64,000 nt of DNA. Source: Dolomitihabitans soli (GTDB lineage Bacteria; Actinomycetota; Actinomycetes; Streptosporangiales; Streptosporangiaceae). The position numbers and the translations under genes were made by a program. How positions within the stretch are numbered: position 1 is the stretch's first letter; each line of letters opens with the position of its first letter. Below, in pieces: positions 7,984 through 17,208 of this stretch. Under the pieces are notes generated by a model. It saw nothing but the letters and a program-made list of their open reading frames with translations. It did not search any database and was not told the DNA's origin. The DNA lies in contig NZ_JAKNTW010000015.1 of NCBI RefSeq assembly GCF_022213955.1, positions 95,997 through 159,996 of the forward strand. Direction: 5' to 3'.

Positions 7984-8748
7984 GTGTCGGATGAGGTTCA
8001 GGTCGAGGTCGACGGCGCGGTCGCCGTCATCACGATCAATCGGCCGAAGGCCAGGAACGCGATCAACGGCGCGGTGGCGCGCGGGATCGTCGCGGCGCTC
8101 GACGAACTGGAGGAGCGCAAGGACGTCTCCGTGTACGTGCTCACCGGCGCGGGCGGCACCTTCTCCGCCGGGATGGATCTGAAGGGCTTCCTGACCGGCG
8201 ACTTCCCGGTCGTCGAGGGCAGGGGCTTCGGCGGGGTCACCGAGGCGCTGCCCAAGAAGCCGATGATCGCCGCGGTGGAGGGCTACGCGCTGGCCGGCGG
8301 GTTCGAGCTGGCGCTCGCCTGCGACGTGATCGTCGCCTCGGAGGAGGCCAAGTTCGGGCTGCCCGAGCCCAAGCGCGGCCTGGTCGCCGGGGCCGGCGGG
8401 ATCATGCGGCTGCCCCGCCGCATCCCGTACCACGTCGCCATGGAGATCGCGCTGACCGGCGACCACTATCCGGCGTCCCGCCTGTACGAGGTCGGTCTGG
8501 TCAACCGGATCACCCCTCCCGGCCAGGCCCTCGCCGTGGCGCTCGAACTGGCCGCGAAGATCGGCGCCAACGCCCCGCTGGCGCTCGCCGCCACCAAGCG
8601 GGTCGTCATCGAGTCGGCCGACTGGAGCACCGAGGAGATGTTCGAGAAGCAGGGACCGATCATCAATCCCGTCTTCGGCTCCAAGGACGCGATGGAGGGA
8701 GCGGCTGCCTTCGCCGAGAAGCGCGCCCCCCAGTGGAAGGCCGAATAA
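7984..8748 (+). CDS. Enoyl-CoA hydratase/isomerase family protein (crotonase)
   Basis: The 254-residue crotonase-fold protein has the oxyanion-hole segment GTFSAGMDLKGF near residue 60 and AAVEGYALAGGFELALACD near residue 95. The second catalytic Glu region reads FGLPEPKRGL, with one Glu retained. It hydrates trans-2-enoyl-CoA or carries out a related reaction. GTG 7984 is chosen because GGAG lies 6 bp upstream; a GTG at 7969 lacks a site. It is cotranscribed with the preceding dehydrogenase and closed by a strong hairpin. Confidence 0.88.
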   Translation: MSDEVQVEVDGAVAVITINRPKARNAINGAVARGIVAALDELEERKDVSVYVLTGAGGTFSAGMDLKGFLTGDFPVVEGRGFGGVTEALPKKPMIAAVEGYALAGGFELALACDVIVASEEAKFGLPEPKRGLVAGAGGIMRLPRRIPYHVAMEIALTGDHYPASRLYEVGLVNRITPPGQALAVALELAAKIGANAPLALAATKRVVIESADWSTEEMFEKQGPIINPVFGSKDAMEGAAAFAEKRAPQWKAE

Positions 8749-8752
8749 TGCA

Positions 8753-8782
8753 TTCCTCCCCGGTTTGTCTGCCGGGGAGGAA
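8753..8782 (+). terminator. Hairpin closing the SDR-crotonase operon
   Basis: An 11-bp perfect stem, TTCCTCCCCGG with CCGGGGAGGAA, around an 8-nt loop, begins 4 bp after the crotonase stop codon. Confidence 0.8.
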
Positions 8783-8876
8783 CGCACTCTCCTGATTTCC
8801 TGCGTACGGTAAAGAGTGTGGGCGGTTTCCCCGAGGGCAGGATCCGCTCATTCCGCGAGCTGCGCCAGGAGAGTAG

Positions 8877-9515
8877 ATGACTGACTTCCCGACCGGCTAC
8901 CGGGGCCCCTCGGGGTCCGACCAGTTCAAGCGCCGCGCGACGGGCGTGCTCACGGGCGCCCTGGGCAGCGCCCTGCTGGTGGCACTCCTGCTGGGCGTCA
9001 TGTGGGCTCTGGAGATCATCGACTACACGCTCGGGGGCGCCCTCGACGTCTACGGCATCGTCGCCTGGAGCCCCGACCATCTGTCCGGCATCCTGTTCGC
9101 GCCGTTCCTGCACGCCGGGTTCGGCCACCTGATGGCCAACTCGCTGCCGCTGCTCATCCTCGGCTTCCTGGCGGCGTTCCGGGGCCTCGGCCGGTTCATC
9201 GCGGCCAGTTTCATCATCGTTCTGGTCAGCGGCGTCGGCGTCTGGTTCACCAGCTCGCCGATCTACGTGACGATCGGGGCGAGCGGCCTCGTCTTCGGCT
9301 ACTTCGGCTTCGTCGTCGCCCGCGGCCTGTTCGACCGCAGGGCGCTCGACATCGTGGTCGGCATCGGCGTGGCCGTCGCCTACTACTCGCTCATCTGGGG
9401 CCTGCTGCCCAACCAGGAGGGCATCTCCTGGCAGGGCCACCTGTTCGGGCTCATCGGCGGCGTGGTCGCGGCCTGGGTGCTGCGCCGTAAGCGCCTGACC
9501 CAGGGCACGGTCTAG
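8877..9515 (+). CDS. Rhomboid-family intramembrane serine protease
   Basis: The 212-residue protein has about six hydrophobic segments. The rhomboid signature is complete: HAGFGHLMANSLPLLILG (conserved His and Asn near residue 80), the catalytic Ser in IGASGLVFGYFG (about residue 141) and the catalytic His in WQGHLFGLIGG (about residue 189). It would cleave single-pass membrane proteins within the bilayer. It starts at ATG 8877 after AGGAGAG. It lies alone, between two terminator-like hairpins. Confidence 0.93.
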   Translation: MTDFPTGYRGPSGSDQFKRRATGVLTGALGSALLVALLLGVMWALEIIDYTLGGALDVYGIVAWSPDHLSGILFAPFLHAGFGHLMANSLPLLILGFLAAFRGLGRFIAASFIIVLVSGVGVWFTSSPIYVTIGASGLVFGYFGFVVARGLFDRRALDIVVGIGVAVAYYSLIWGLLPNQEGISWQGHLFGLIGGVVAAWVLRRKRLTQGTV

Positions 9516-9572
9516 CCGGCAGCTCTGGTCGCGACGGCAGGTGCCCGGTCCTCAGGATGCCGCCGGACACAT

Positions 9573-9602
9573 GGGCGGAGGTTCCCTCAGGGGCCCCCGC
9601 CC
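9573..9602. terminator. Probable bidirectional terminator hairpin
   Basis: GGGCGGAGG pairs with CCCCCGCCC with one mismatch across a 12-nt loop. It lies between the convergent rhomboid and asparaginase-like genes. Confidence 0.5.
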
Positions 9603-9628
9603 GATCCTTCCGGCTCGGCGCGGCGCGA

Positions 9629-10744
9629 CTAGAACTGCGGCGTTCCGTAGCCGGTGAACCACGACTGGATCTTCTTCGGGTCGTCGGTCGAGGCCAGTGA
9701 GAGCAGGAGCAGCAGTCTGGCCTTCTGCGGGGAGAGGTCGCCGGCGGAGATGACGCCCGGCACGGCCGCGTGCACCGCGCCCGCGTTGTTGCGGTTGGCC
9801 GCGACGAGCTTCACGCCCTTCTTCACCGCGCCCTGGGCCGCCTCGAACTGCCCGGGTGAGGGGGTCCCGGCGAAGACCAGACCCTTGGCGCCCGCCTCGG
9901 CGAAGGCCGTCACCGCCTCGCCGCCCGCGTTGCCGTAGGTGTAGACGATCTCGGCGCGCGGGAGCGCGTCCCGCTTGATGCCGGCGAGGTCGAACGGCGT
10001 GCGCCAGCTTTCCGGCTTGCCGCAGCGCTGGACGCGCGCGGGGGCGCGCAGCAACTGGATCCGCTTCTCGTCCACGCTGCCCAGCTGGCCGACCTCGGGG
10101 GCCTGGAACGTGTCAAGCCGCAGCGTGCTGGACTTGGTGACCTCCCGGGCGGCGAAGATCTCGTCGTTGAACAGCACCACGCTGCCGAAGCAGTGCGTCC
10201 TCTTGCTGGCCGCCAGCGAGACGGCCTTGTAGAGGTTGGCCGGCCCGTCGCCGCCGATGACGTTCCACGGGCGCATCGAGCCGGTCAGCACGACGGGCTT
10301 GGGACTGCGGACCGTGAGGTCCAGCCAGTAGGCCAGCTCCTCCATGGTCTGCGTGCCCGTCGCCACGACCACCGCGTCCGCCGTCTTCAGCTTCTCGTCC
10401 ACGAGCCGGGACAGGTCGTGGAACTCGGCGATCGTGTACTCGCTCGACCCCTTGCCGCCGAACTCCGCGGTCGACACCTCGGCCAGTCCGCCCACTTCGG
10501 GTTGCAACGACTTCACCAGGTCCGCGACCGGCAGCCTGCCGGGCTTGTAGCTTTCGAAGCCCACCCGGCTCTCGGCCTCCCCGGCGATCGTGCCACCGGT
10601 GCCGATGACCACCACCTTCGGCTTGGCCGCCCCCTTCTCGGCGACGGCCTGCGGAGTGCCCGCCGACCAGGTGGCCGCGGTCAGGGCCAGAACCAGCGCA
10701 GCCCCGGTACGGCGGCGCCACATGCGATCGAACGTTTTCTCCAT
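9629..10744 (-). CDS. Secreted L-asparaginase-like amidohydrolase (altered active-site Asp)
   Basis: The 371-residue protein belongs to the bacterial asparaginase family. It starts with a basic n-region and hydrophobic core ending in PQAVA, a Sec-type signal peptide. The first threonine motif VIGTGGTIAG is present (about residue 47), and so are GSMRP, the DGPANLYKAV region and a Lys in AASKR matching the catalytic lysine. The second motif, normally HGTDTMEE, reads TGTQTMEE: the Thr is kept but the substrate-binding Asp is replaced by Gln. Activity may therefore be changed, for example towards another amide or amino acid. ATG 10744 was chosen; ATG 10723 gives a shorter, equally good signal peptide. 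It is divergent from a response regulator. Confidence 0.85.
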   Translation of the reverse strand: MEKTFDRMWRRRTGAALVLALTAATWSAGTPQAVAEKGAAKPKVVVIGTGGTIAGEAESRVGFESYKPGRLPVADLVKSLQPEVGGLAEVSTAEFGGKGSSEYTIAEFHDLSRLVDEKLKTADAVVVATGTQTMEELAYWLDLTVRSPKPVVLTGSMRPWNVIGGDGPANLYKAVSLAASKRTHCFGSVVLFNDEIFAAREVTKSSTLRLDTFQAPEVGQLGSVDEKRIQLLRAPARVQRCGKPESWRTPFDLAGIKRDALPRAEIVYTYGNAGGEAVTAFAEAGAKGLVFAGTPSPGQFEAAQGAVKKGVKLVAANRNNAGAVHAAVPGVISAGDLSPQKARLLLLLSLASTDDPKKIQSWFTGYGTPQF

Positions 10745-10836
10745 GAGGCCGAGTCTTCCGCCCACCGGGAACCCAGACCAGAGACGCCGTCACCCATGCA
10801 CCATGACCTCATCATGAGTCGGACACTGATAGACAT

Positions 10837-11448
10837 ATGTCCGTGATTCAGCTTCTCCTGGCCGAGGACCATCACGTGGTGCGCGGCGCGCTGGCGGCGC
10901 TGCTGGACCTGGAACCCGACTTCACCGTCGTGGCCTCGGTCGGCACCGGCGACGCGGCCGTGCGAGCGGCCCTGACCCACCGGCCCGACGTGGCCGTGCT
11001 CGACATCGACATGCCCGTCATGGACGGCCTCAGCGCCGCCGCCGAGCTGCACGAGCGGCTCCCCGAATGCCGGACGCTGATGCTGACCGGGCACGGCAAG
11101 CCGGGTCACCTGCGCAGGGCGCTCGCCGCCCAGGTCGGCGGTTTCCTGCTGAAGACGGCTCCGCCGGAGGAACTGGCGGCCGGGATCCGCGCCGTCGCGG
11201 CCGGTCGGCGGGTGCTGGACCCGAGCCTCGCCGCCACCGCCTGGGACCTCGCGGACAACCCGCTGACCCCCCGGGAGGAGGACGTGTTGCGGCTCGTCGC
11301 CGGTGGCGCGGACGCCGCGGAGATCGCGGGCCGGCTGTTCCTAACGGCCGGCACGGTGCGGAACTACATCACGGCCATCGTGACCAAGCTCGACGCCCGC
11401 AACCGGACCGACGCCGTCCGGATCGCCGCCCAGGCCGGCTGGATCTGA
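10837..11448 (+). CDS. NarL/LuxR-type response regulator
   Basis: The 203-residue protein has an N-terminal receiver domain (acidic pocket LLAEDH, phospho-acceptor Asp in VAVLDIDMP at about residue 53, and Lys in FLLKTA) and a C-terminal LuxR-type HTH (LTPREEDVLRLVAGGADAAE and GTVRNYITAI). It should be phosphorylated by the histidine kinase encoded convergently at 11341-13170; the two genes overlap at their 3' ends by 108 bp, an unusual tail-to-tail arrangement for partners. It is divergent from the secreted asparaginase-like gene, a possible target. Confidence 0.92.
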   Translation: MSVIQLLLAEDHHVVRGALAALLDLEPDFTVVASVGTGDAAVRAALTHRPDVAVLDIDMPVMDGLSAAAELHERLPECRTLMLTGHGKPGHLRRALAAQVGGFLLKTAPPEELAAGIRAVAAGRRVLDPSLAATAWDLADNPLTPREEDVLRLVAGGADAAEIAGRLFLTAGTVRNYITAIVTKLDARNRTDAVRIAAQAGWI

Positions 11449-13170
11449 CACCGGGCACTCGGCCAGCAGCCGGTACCGTCCGCCGGCCTCGGCCCCGGCG
11501 GTGAGCCGCCCGCCCAGATCGGCCAGCCGGGCGACGAGGTTGACATGCCCCGAACCGGGTGCGCCGCGTGCCGGGTGAGCCCCGTCGTTGGTGACGCCGA
11601 GCCGTACGAGAGCTTCTTCGGAGCGGGTCTCGATCGCGCAGTGCGTGGCCGCGCTGTGCCGCAGCACGTTGGTGACCGCTTCGCGGAGGACGGTGCTCAG
11701 CAGGGTGGACACCCGAGGGGGCAGCGGGCCGTGCGCCAGCGTGAGGTCCACCGCGATGCCGGCGGCGGCGAGCACGGAACGGGCGGACTCCGCCTCCTCG
11801 GAAAGGGACAGCTCCCGCCTGTCGCTCGCCACGCTGCGAAGGTCGGCCTCGGCACGCTCGGCCATCTCCGCCACCCGGACCAACTCCGCGCGCGCCCGCG
11901 TGGGATCGGTCCCGGCGAGCCTCCTGGCCAGCTCACAGGTGAGCAGGATCGCGGCCATGCTGTGTCCCAGCAGGTCGTGCAGGTCGCGGGCGGCACGCAG
12001 CCGCTCGCGGACCACCGCGGCGCGGGCGAGCCGTTCCCGGGCCTCGCGCAGTTCGCGCACGAGCTGCGCGAGCCGTACCAGGCCGTAGATCACCAGGCCG
12101 GTGACGAGGGCGCTGACCGTGAAGTTGACGGTCGCGGCGGCACTGAGCCCGGAGGCCGCGCCGATGGCCGCCACGCTCGTCATGATCACCCCCATGAGCG
12201 GCCAGGACGCCCAGGCGGGGAACGCCAGCAGCACCGGCCCCGCGAGGAAGCCGGGCGCGCCCAGCCACGCCGGGCCGAACGGCACGAGGGGCAGGTAGGC
12301 GAGCAGCGCCATGGCGCCCAGCGCCCACGGATGCCTGCCGCGCACCGCGTGGAGCTGCATGAGGACGATCACGGCGAGGCAGCCGGCCGCCGGAAGAACG
12401 AGGTCCCACGGGACGTGCAGGAGCGCCTTGACGCTGAATCCCACCAGCACGGCCGTCAGCAACGTGACCGACAGCGCGTACTCGCCGGGCAGCCGCGGGG
12501 ACGGCTCCTCCCCTGTGGCGGGCAGGGGTGACGCGCGGTAGCCGGTGGCGGCCGAGCGCGTGTCGGCCAGCGCCCGCCTGGCCACTTCGAGCACGCCGCC
12601 GATCAGCTCCGGCCGGTCCGGGTCGATCCGCTTGATCGCGGCGATCCCGCGCCCGATGCCCTCGCTCAGCTCGGTGGCGATGCGCAGACGCTCCTCGGTC
12701 ACGGCGGTGCCGGCCAGCGCGAGGCGGGCCGAGCCCACCTCGTCCACCCGGTCGACCAGGCGGGCGAGGCCGTGGATGACCAGCCCGGTGAGCAGCGTGC
12801 TGATCGTGGCGTCCGCCGTGGTGCCGGGGTGCGTGGACCTGACGGCCTCGATGACGGCGGCACCGGCGACCACCAGGACGGAGAGCGGCCAGGCCCCCGC
12901 GATCAGCAGCGAGCCCGTCAGAAACCCGAGCACGCCCACCGACGAGCCGTACCCGAGCACCGCCAGGTAACCGGCCGCGGCCTGTACGGCGAGCAGACCC
13001 GGCAGGGGGACGCGGCTCAGCCCGGGGAGGACCTGGACGAGTTGGAGCCCCAGCACCGCGCCCACCAGCAGCGCGGGCACGGGTTCGGGCAGGGCCAGCA
13101 GCACGTGGACGCCCGCGAACCCGGCGAGGACGGCGACGAGCAGGCCACGCGCGATCGCGGTTTCCGTCAT
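11341..13170 (-). CDS. Sensor histidine kinase with internally duplicated membrane-DHp architecture
   Basis: The 609-residue NarX/DesK-class kinase is built of two similar halves. Residues 1-140 and 230-370 are membrane regions, each ending in a TGLVI-(H/Y)-GL-(A/V)-RL pattern. Residues 158-215 and 388-450 are dimerisation/phosphotransfer helices. The second copy has the phosphoacceptor His398 (ARDLHDLLGHS) and a HATPase domain with the N-box Asn501 (REAVTNVLRHS). In the first copy the equivalent position is Ser169 (TELSEGIGRG), so it cannot be phosphorylated. The catalytic fold is complete by residue about 573; the last 35 residues are encoded antisense to the end of the response regulator gene, as if an original stop was lost. 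The partner is very likely the convergent regulator. Confidence 0.88.
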   Translation of the reverse strand: MTETAIARGLLVAVLAGFAGVHVLLALPEPVPALLVGAVLGLQLVQVLPGLSRVPLPGLLAVQAAAGYLAVLGYGSSVGVLGFLTGSLLIAGAWPLSVLVVAGAAVIEAVRSTHPGTTADATISTLLTGLVIHGLARLVDRVDEVGSARLALAGTAVTEERLRIATELSEGIGRGIAAIKRIDPDRPELIGGVLEVARRALADTRSAATGYRASPLPATGEEPSPRLPGEYALSVTLLTAVLVGFSVKALLHVPWDLVLPAAGCLAVIVLMQLHAVRGRHPWALGAMALLAYLPLVPFGPAWLGAPGFLAGPVLLAFPAWASWPLMGVIMTSVAAIGAASGLSAAATVNFTVSALVTGLVIYGLVRLAQLVRELREARERLARAAVVRERLRAARDLHDLLGHSMAAILLTCELARRLAGTDPTRARAELVRVAEMAERAEADLRSVASDRRELSLSEEAESARSVLAAAGIAVDLTLAHGPLPPRVSTLLSTVLREAVTNVLRHSAATHCAIETRSEEALVRLGVTNDGAHPARGAPGSGHVNLVARLADLGGRLTAGAEAGGRYRLLAECPVSDPAGLGGDPDGVGPVAGVELGHDGRDVVPHRAGR

Positions 13171-13254
13171 GGCGCGCCGGTCAGGCGTGGGGGCCCTGGA
13201 AGGGAGAGCGCCGCACCGTGCCCCTGGGCAGGCCGGCGCTCCCCGGGGCGGGGA

Positions 13255-14439
<1,185 letters not shown>

Positions 14440-14534
14440 TCACGCACATGGGGTTCACATTGCATGGAGATATGCCACTGTGCGGGGGGAGCGGGTGAGG
14501 ACCGGTCCCGGAAGCTGCTAGCGAGGTGTGCGTC

Positions 14535-17153
14535 ATGGGTGCACAGAACCGTCCGCGATCCTTGGTCGACATCTCCGTCTCGATGGTGCGCCGTGCCCGC
14601 TTACGCGATCGTTTCCTGCCGATCGTCGTCTTCGTCGGCGAGGTCGCGGGGGCGGCCACCGCGGCCCGCCGGTTCGTGGAGCCGGTACGCCGGCGGGTCC
14701 CGTTCGCCGCGATCGAGGGCCCGACCGAGGCGCAGAGCGTGGCCGACCTGCTCGGCCACGTGGCCGGCGAGCGGGGCGACATGGGCGCCCGGGTGCGGTG
14801 GTCCTTCCTGCCGGCGCCGCGGTTCCCGCTCGCGCAGTTCGTGCTGTGGGCGCTCGGGCAGCGGGAGCAGCTTCAGGAGGAGGCCGGGCGGATCCTCGGC
14901 CGGCGCGCGAAGCAGATGGAGTTCAACCAGCCGTTGCGGCTCTGGCTCACCGGCCGCGGGCCGTCGTGGCAGGCGCCGCTGGCGCGGGCCGAGTACATCA
15001 CCCGGTTCCTGCCGCTGCCCGTGCTCGCCACCGGCTCCGTCTCGTTCGCGCTGACCCGCCTGCTCGACGTCGCGGAATGGGCCAACGTCGCCATCTGGGC
15101 CGGCGCCCTGCTGGTCGCGTTCGGGTTCGCCACCCTGAGCGCCGCCAACTGGTCGAGCGGGCACTTCCGGTACCGCTGGTTCAAATCGCAGCGCTACCTG
15201 CCGAGGGAACGTTCCGAGGCGCTGGCCGCCTACGCCCTGCGCATCGCGGAGGCCGCCGGCGAACCGGGCGATCTCGTCGACCGGCTGCTGGTCAACGCCT
15301 TCCACGAGGATCTCCGGGTGGCCTATCGGCGGCTGCGTCCCTGGCTGCTGTGGCCGGGCTGGGGACGCAGCGCGCACGCCGTACTGCTGCTGCCGCAGGT
15401 GGGGCGGGGTGACGCGGCGCATCGGCTGCTGACGTTGACGCACGACGTGCGGGCCGCCGTCGGGCGCCCGGTTCCGCTGCTCGTGGTCGCGGGGGCCGCC
15501 GAGCCGCCGTTCGACGTCGACGAGCACCGGCACGTCGACGTCGAGCACACCGGTGACGTCGGGCGGCTGCCGGAGGTGTATGAGCGCTGGCGGGAGGCGG
15601 CGCAGCGGCCGACCCCCTGCCCCTACCTCCTCATCGACCTGCCGCCTGACGGTCTGGAGGACCTGTACGGCGGGTTGCCCGCGCCGCGCGCCGATCGGCG
15701 GGAACGGGCGCTGGTCTACTGGGCGGTGGTGGCGCTGGTGGTGGCCGCGCCGCTGTTCTTCGGCGTCAGGACCGTGCTGCCCCCGGTCTGCGCGTACGGG
15801 CTCACCATGCGCGACGGGCAGTGCGTCGGCTACACCACCTCCATCGAGAGCTTCGACGACGACCTCAAACCGCTCCTGGCGCTGATCCAGCGGCAGAACG
15901 CGGAGATCCCGGCGGGCGTGGAGACCTTCACCGTCGTCTACTTCGGCACCCTGACGCGCGCGCCGGTGGGCCAGGACCACACGGCGCTGGTCGGTACGGC
16001 GGGCGAGCTCATCGGGGTCGCCGCCCGGCAGCGCGACTACAACGAGTCCGCCGACGCCATGCGGATGCGGGTGACCTTCGCCAACGCCGGATACGGCTTC
16101 GCGAACGCCGAGTTCACCGCCAGGCGGCTCGCCGAGCAGAGCGAGGACGACGAGTCCGTGGCCGCCGTCGTCGGCCTGGGCTGGAGCCGCGAGGAGGTAC
16201 GGCGGGCGGTCGGCGTCCTCGGCAACGCCCAACTCCCGATGGTGAGCACGACGAGCACGGCCGACAGCGTGGCCAGGGTCGGGGAGAGCCAGTCGGCGTA
16301 CTTCTTCCGCCTGGCGGCGCCCAACTCCCGGCAGGCGCTGGTGGCGGTCGAGTGGATGACCGGGATCGGGCTGGAGGGCGGCGGCAAACCGGTGGTCACC
16401 GGCTCGGACGTCACCGTGCTCTCCCAGGTCGAGGCGAAGGAGTTGTACAGCGAGGACCTGGCCGACGAGTTCGACCGTGTGCTGGAGGGGACGAGCAGGA
16501 AGAGGTTCGCCGACGCCGCCCAGCTCCGCCAGGCCGTGCGGGAGGCCTGCGACGGCGGGGCCAAGCTGCTCTACTTCACCGGCCGGGCGCGCTACCTGCA
16601 CACGCTCAGGGACGCCTGGCGCAGTCACTGCGCGGACGGAGTCGTGACGATGGCCGGCGACGACGTGATCAGCGCGGTCGCGGACTCGGTCCACGGGAAG
16701 ACGTCCGACCAGGATCTGGAGCTGTTCTTCGTCGCGCTGACGGACGCCCGCGTCAAGGACGGTGTGGCGGCTCCCACCGGGAAGTCCGACTACCTGTCCG
16801 TCGTGGAGCGATGGATCGCGCGGGCGCGGGAGGACAAGGTCGCCCTGCCCCGCTACTCCTCCAGCCACGCCTGGCTCGGCCACGACGCCGTCCTCGTCGT
16901 CACGGAGGCGTTCAGCAAGTTCACGGTCCAGGGCGGTGGCAGGCATGTGCGCAACGGCATCCACTACAACCTGCGGGGCCTGGGGATGAAGGGGGCCAGC
17001 GGGCAGATCGCCTTCTCCGACGGCGTCACCGGTCACGACGCGCTGAACCGGCCGCTGTGGTTGATGTCGGTGCGCCAGGGCCATTCCGTCAAGGTGCACG
17101 GCATCTGCCGGCCGACGGCCACTCAGGCCCGCTGCGAGATGGACGGGAAGTAA
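14535..17153 (+). CDS. Large membrane protein with extracellular type-1 periplasmic-binding-fold domain
   Basis: The 872-residue protein shows, in order: an N-terminal cytoplasmic region with a strand-loop LPIVVFVGEVAGAATAARR where related NTPases would have a P-loop, but without the GKT/S; two membrane helices at about 157-175 and 185-205; a cytoplasmic-type domain at about 210-385; a third membrane helix at about 394-413; and an extracytoplasmic domain of about 450 residues resembling branched-chain amino-acid-binding (Peripla_BP_6) receptors (for example VVGLGWSREEV, PMVSTTSTADS, and YFFRLAAPNSRQA). It looks like a sensor or receptor made from a binding protein tethered to a decayed NTPase, not a transporter part: no permease or ATPase gene is nearby. 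ATG 14535 follows GCGAGG by 8 bp. Ligand unknown. Confidence 0.7.
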   Translation: MGAQNRPRSLVDISVSMVRRARLRDRFLPIVVFVGEVAGAATAARRFVEPVRRRVPFAAIEGPTEAQSVADLLGHVAGERGDMGARVRWSFLPAPRFPLAQFVLWALGQREQLQEEAGRILGRRAKQMEFNQPLRLWLTGRGPSWQAPLARAEYITRFLPLPVLATGSVSFALTRLLDVAEWANVAIWAGALLVAFGFATLSAANWSSGHFRYRWFKSQRYLPRERSEALAAYALRIAEAAGEPGDLVDRLLVNAFHEDLRVAYRRLRPWLLWPGWGRSAHAVLLLPQVGRGDAAHRLLTLTHDVRAAVGRPVPLLVVAGAAEPPFDVDEHRHVDVEHTGDVGRLPEVYERWREAAQRPTPCPYLLIDLPPDGLEDLYGGLPAPRADRRERALVYWAVVALVVAAPLFFGVRTVLPPVCAYGLTMRDGQCVGYTTSIESFDDDLKPLLALIQRQNAEIPAGVETFTVVYFGTLTRAPVGQDHTALVGTAGELIGVAARQRDYNESADAMRMRVTFANAGYGFANAEFTARRLAEQSEDDESVAAVVGLGWSREEVRRAVGVLGNAQLPMVSTTSTADSVARVGESQSAYFFRLAAPNSRQALVAVEWMTGIGLEGGGKPVVTGSDVTVLSQVEAKELYSEDLADEFDRVLEGTSRKRFADAAQLRQAVREACDGGAKLLYFTGRARYLHTLRDAWRSHCADGVVTMAGDDVISAVADSVHGKTSDQDLELFFVALTDARVKDGVAAPTGKSDYLSVVERWIARAREDKVALPRYSSSHAWLGHDAVLVVTEAFSKFTVQGGGRHVRNGIHYNLRGLGMKGASGQIAFSDGVTGHDALNRPLWLMSVRQGHSVKVHGICRPTATQARCEMDGK

Positions 17154-17158
17154 CCGGC

Positions 17159-17182
17159 CGGGCGCCACCGAAGCGGCGCCCG
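17159..17182. terminator. Terminator between the receptor-like gene and citrate synthase
   Basis: CGGGCGCC and GGCGCCCG form a perfect 8-bp stem around an 8-nt loop. Flanking ACCGG/CCGGT can extend it. It lies between convergent genes and may serve both. Confidence 0.75.
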
Positions 17183-17208
17183 AACCGGTGAACCCGGCGG
17201 TCGCCCTG

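Noticed and set aside
14601..17168. 855-codon antisense frame opposite the receptor-like protein
   Set aside because: Same shadow effect; no ribosome binding site or motif, and the plus-strand protein has membrane and binding-fold features.
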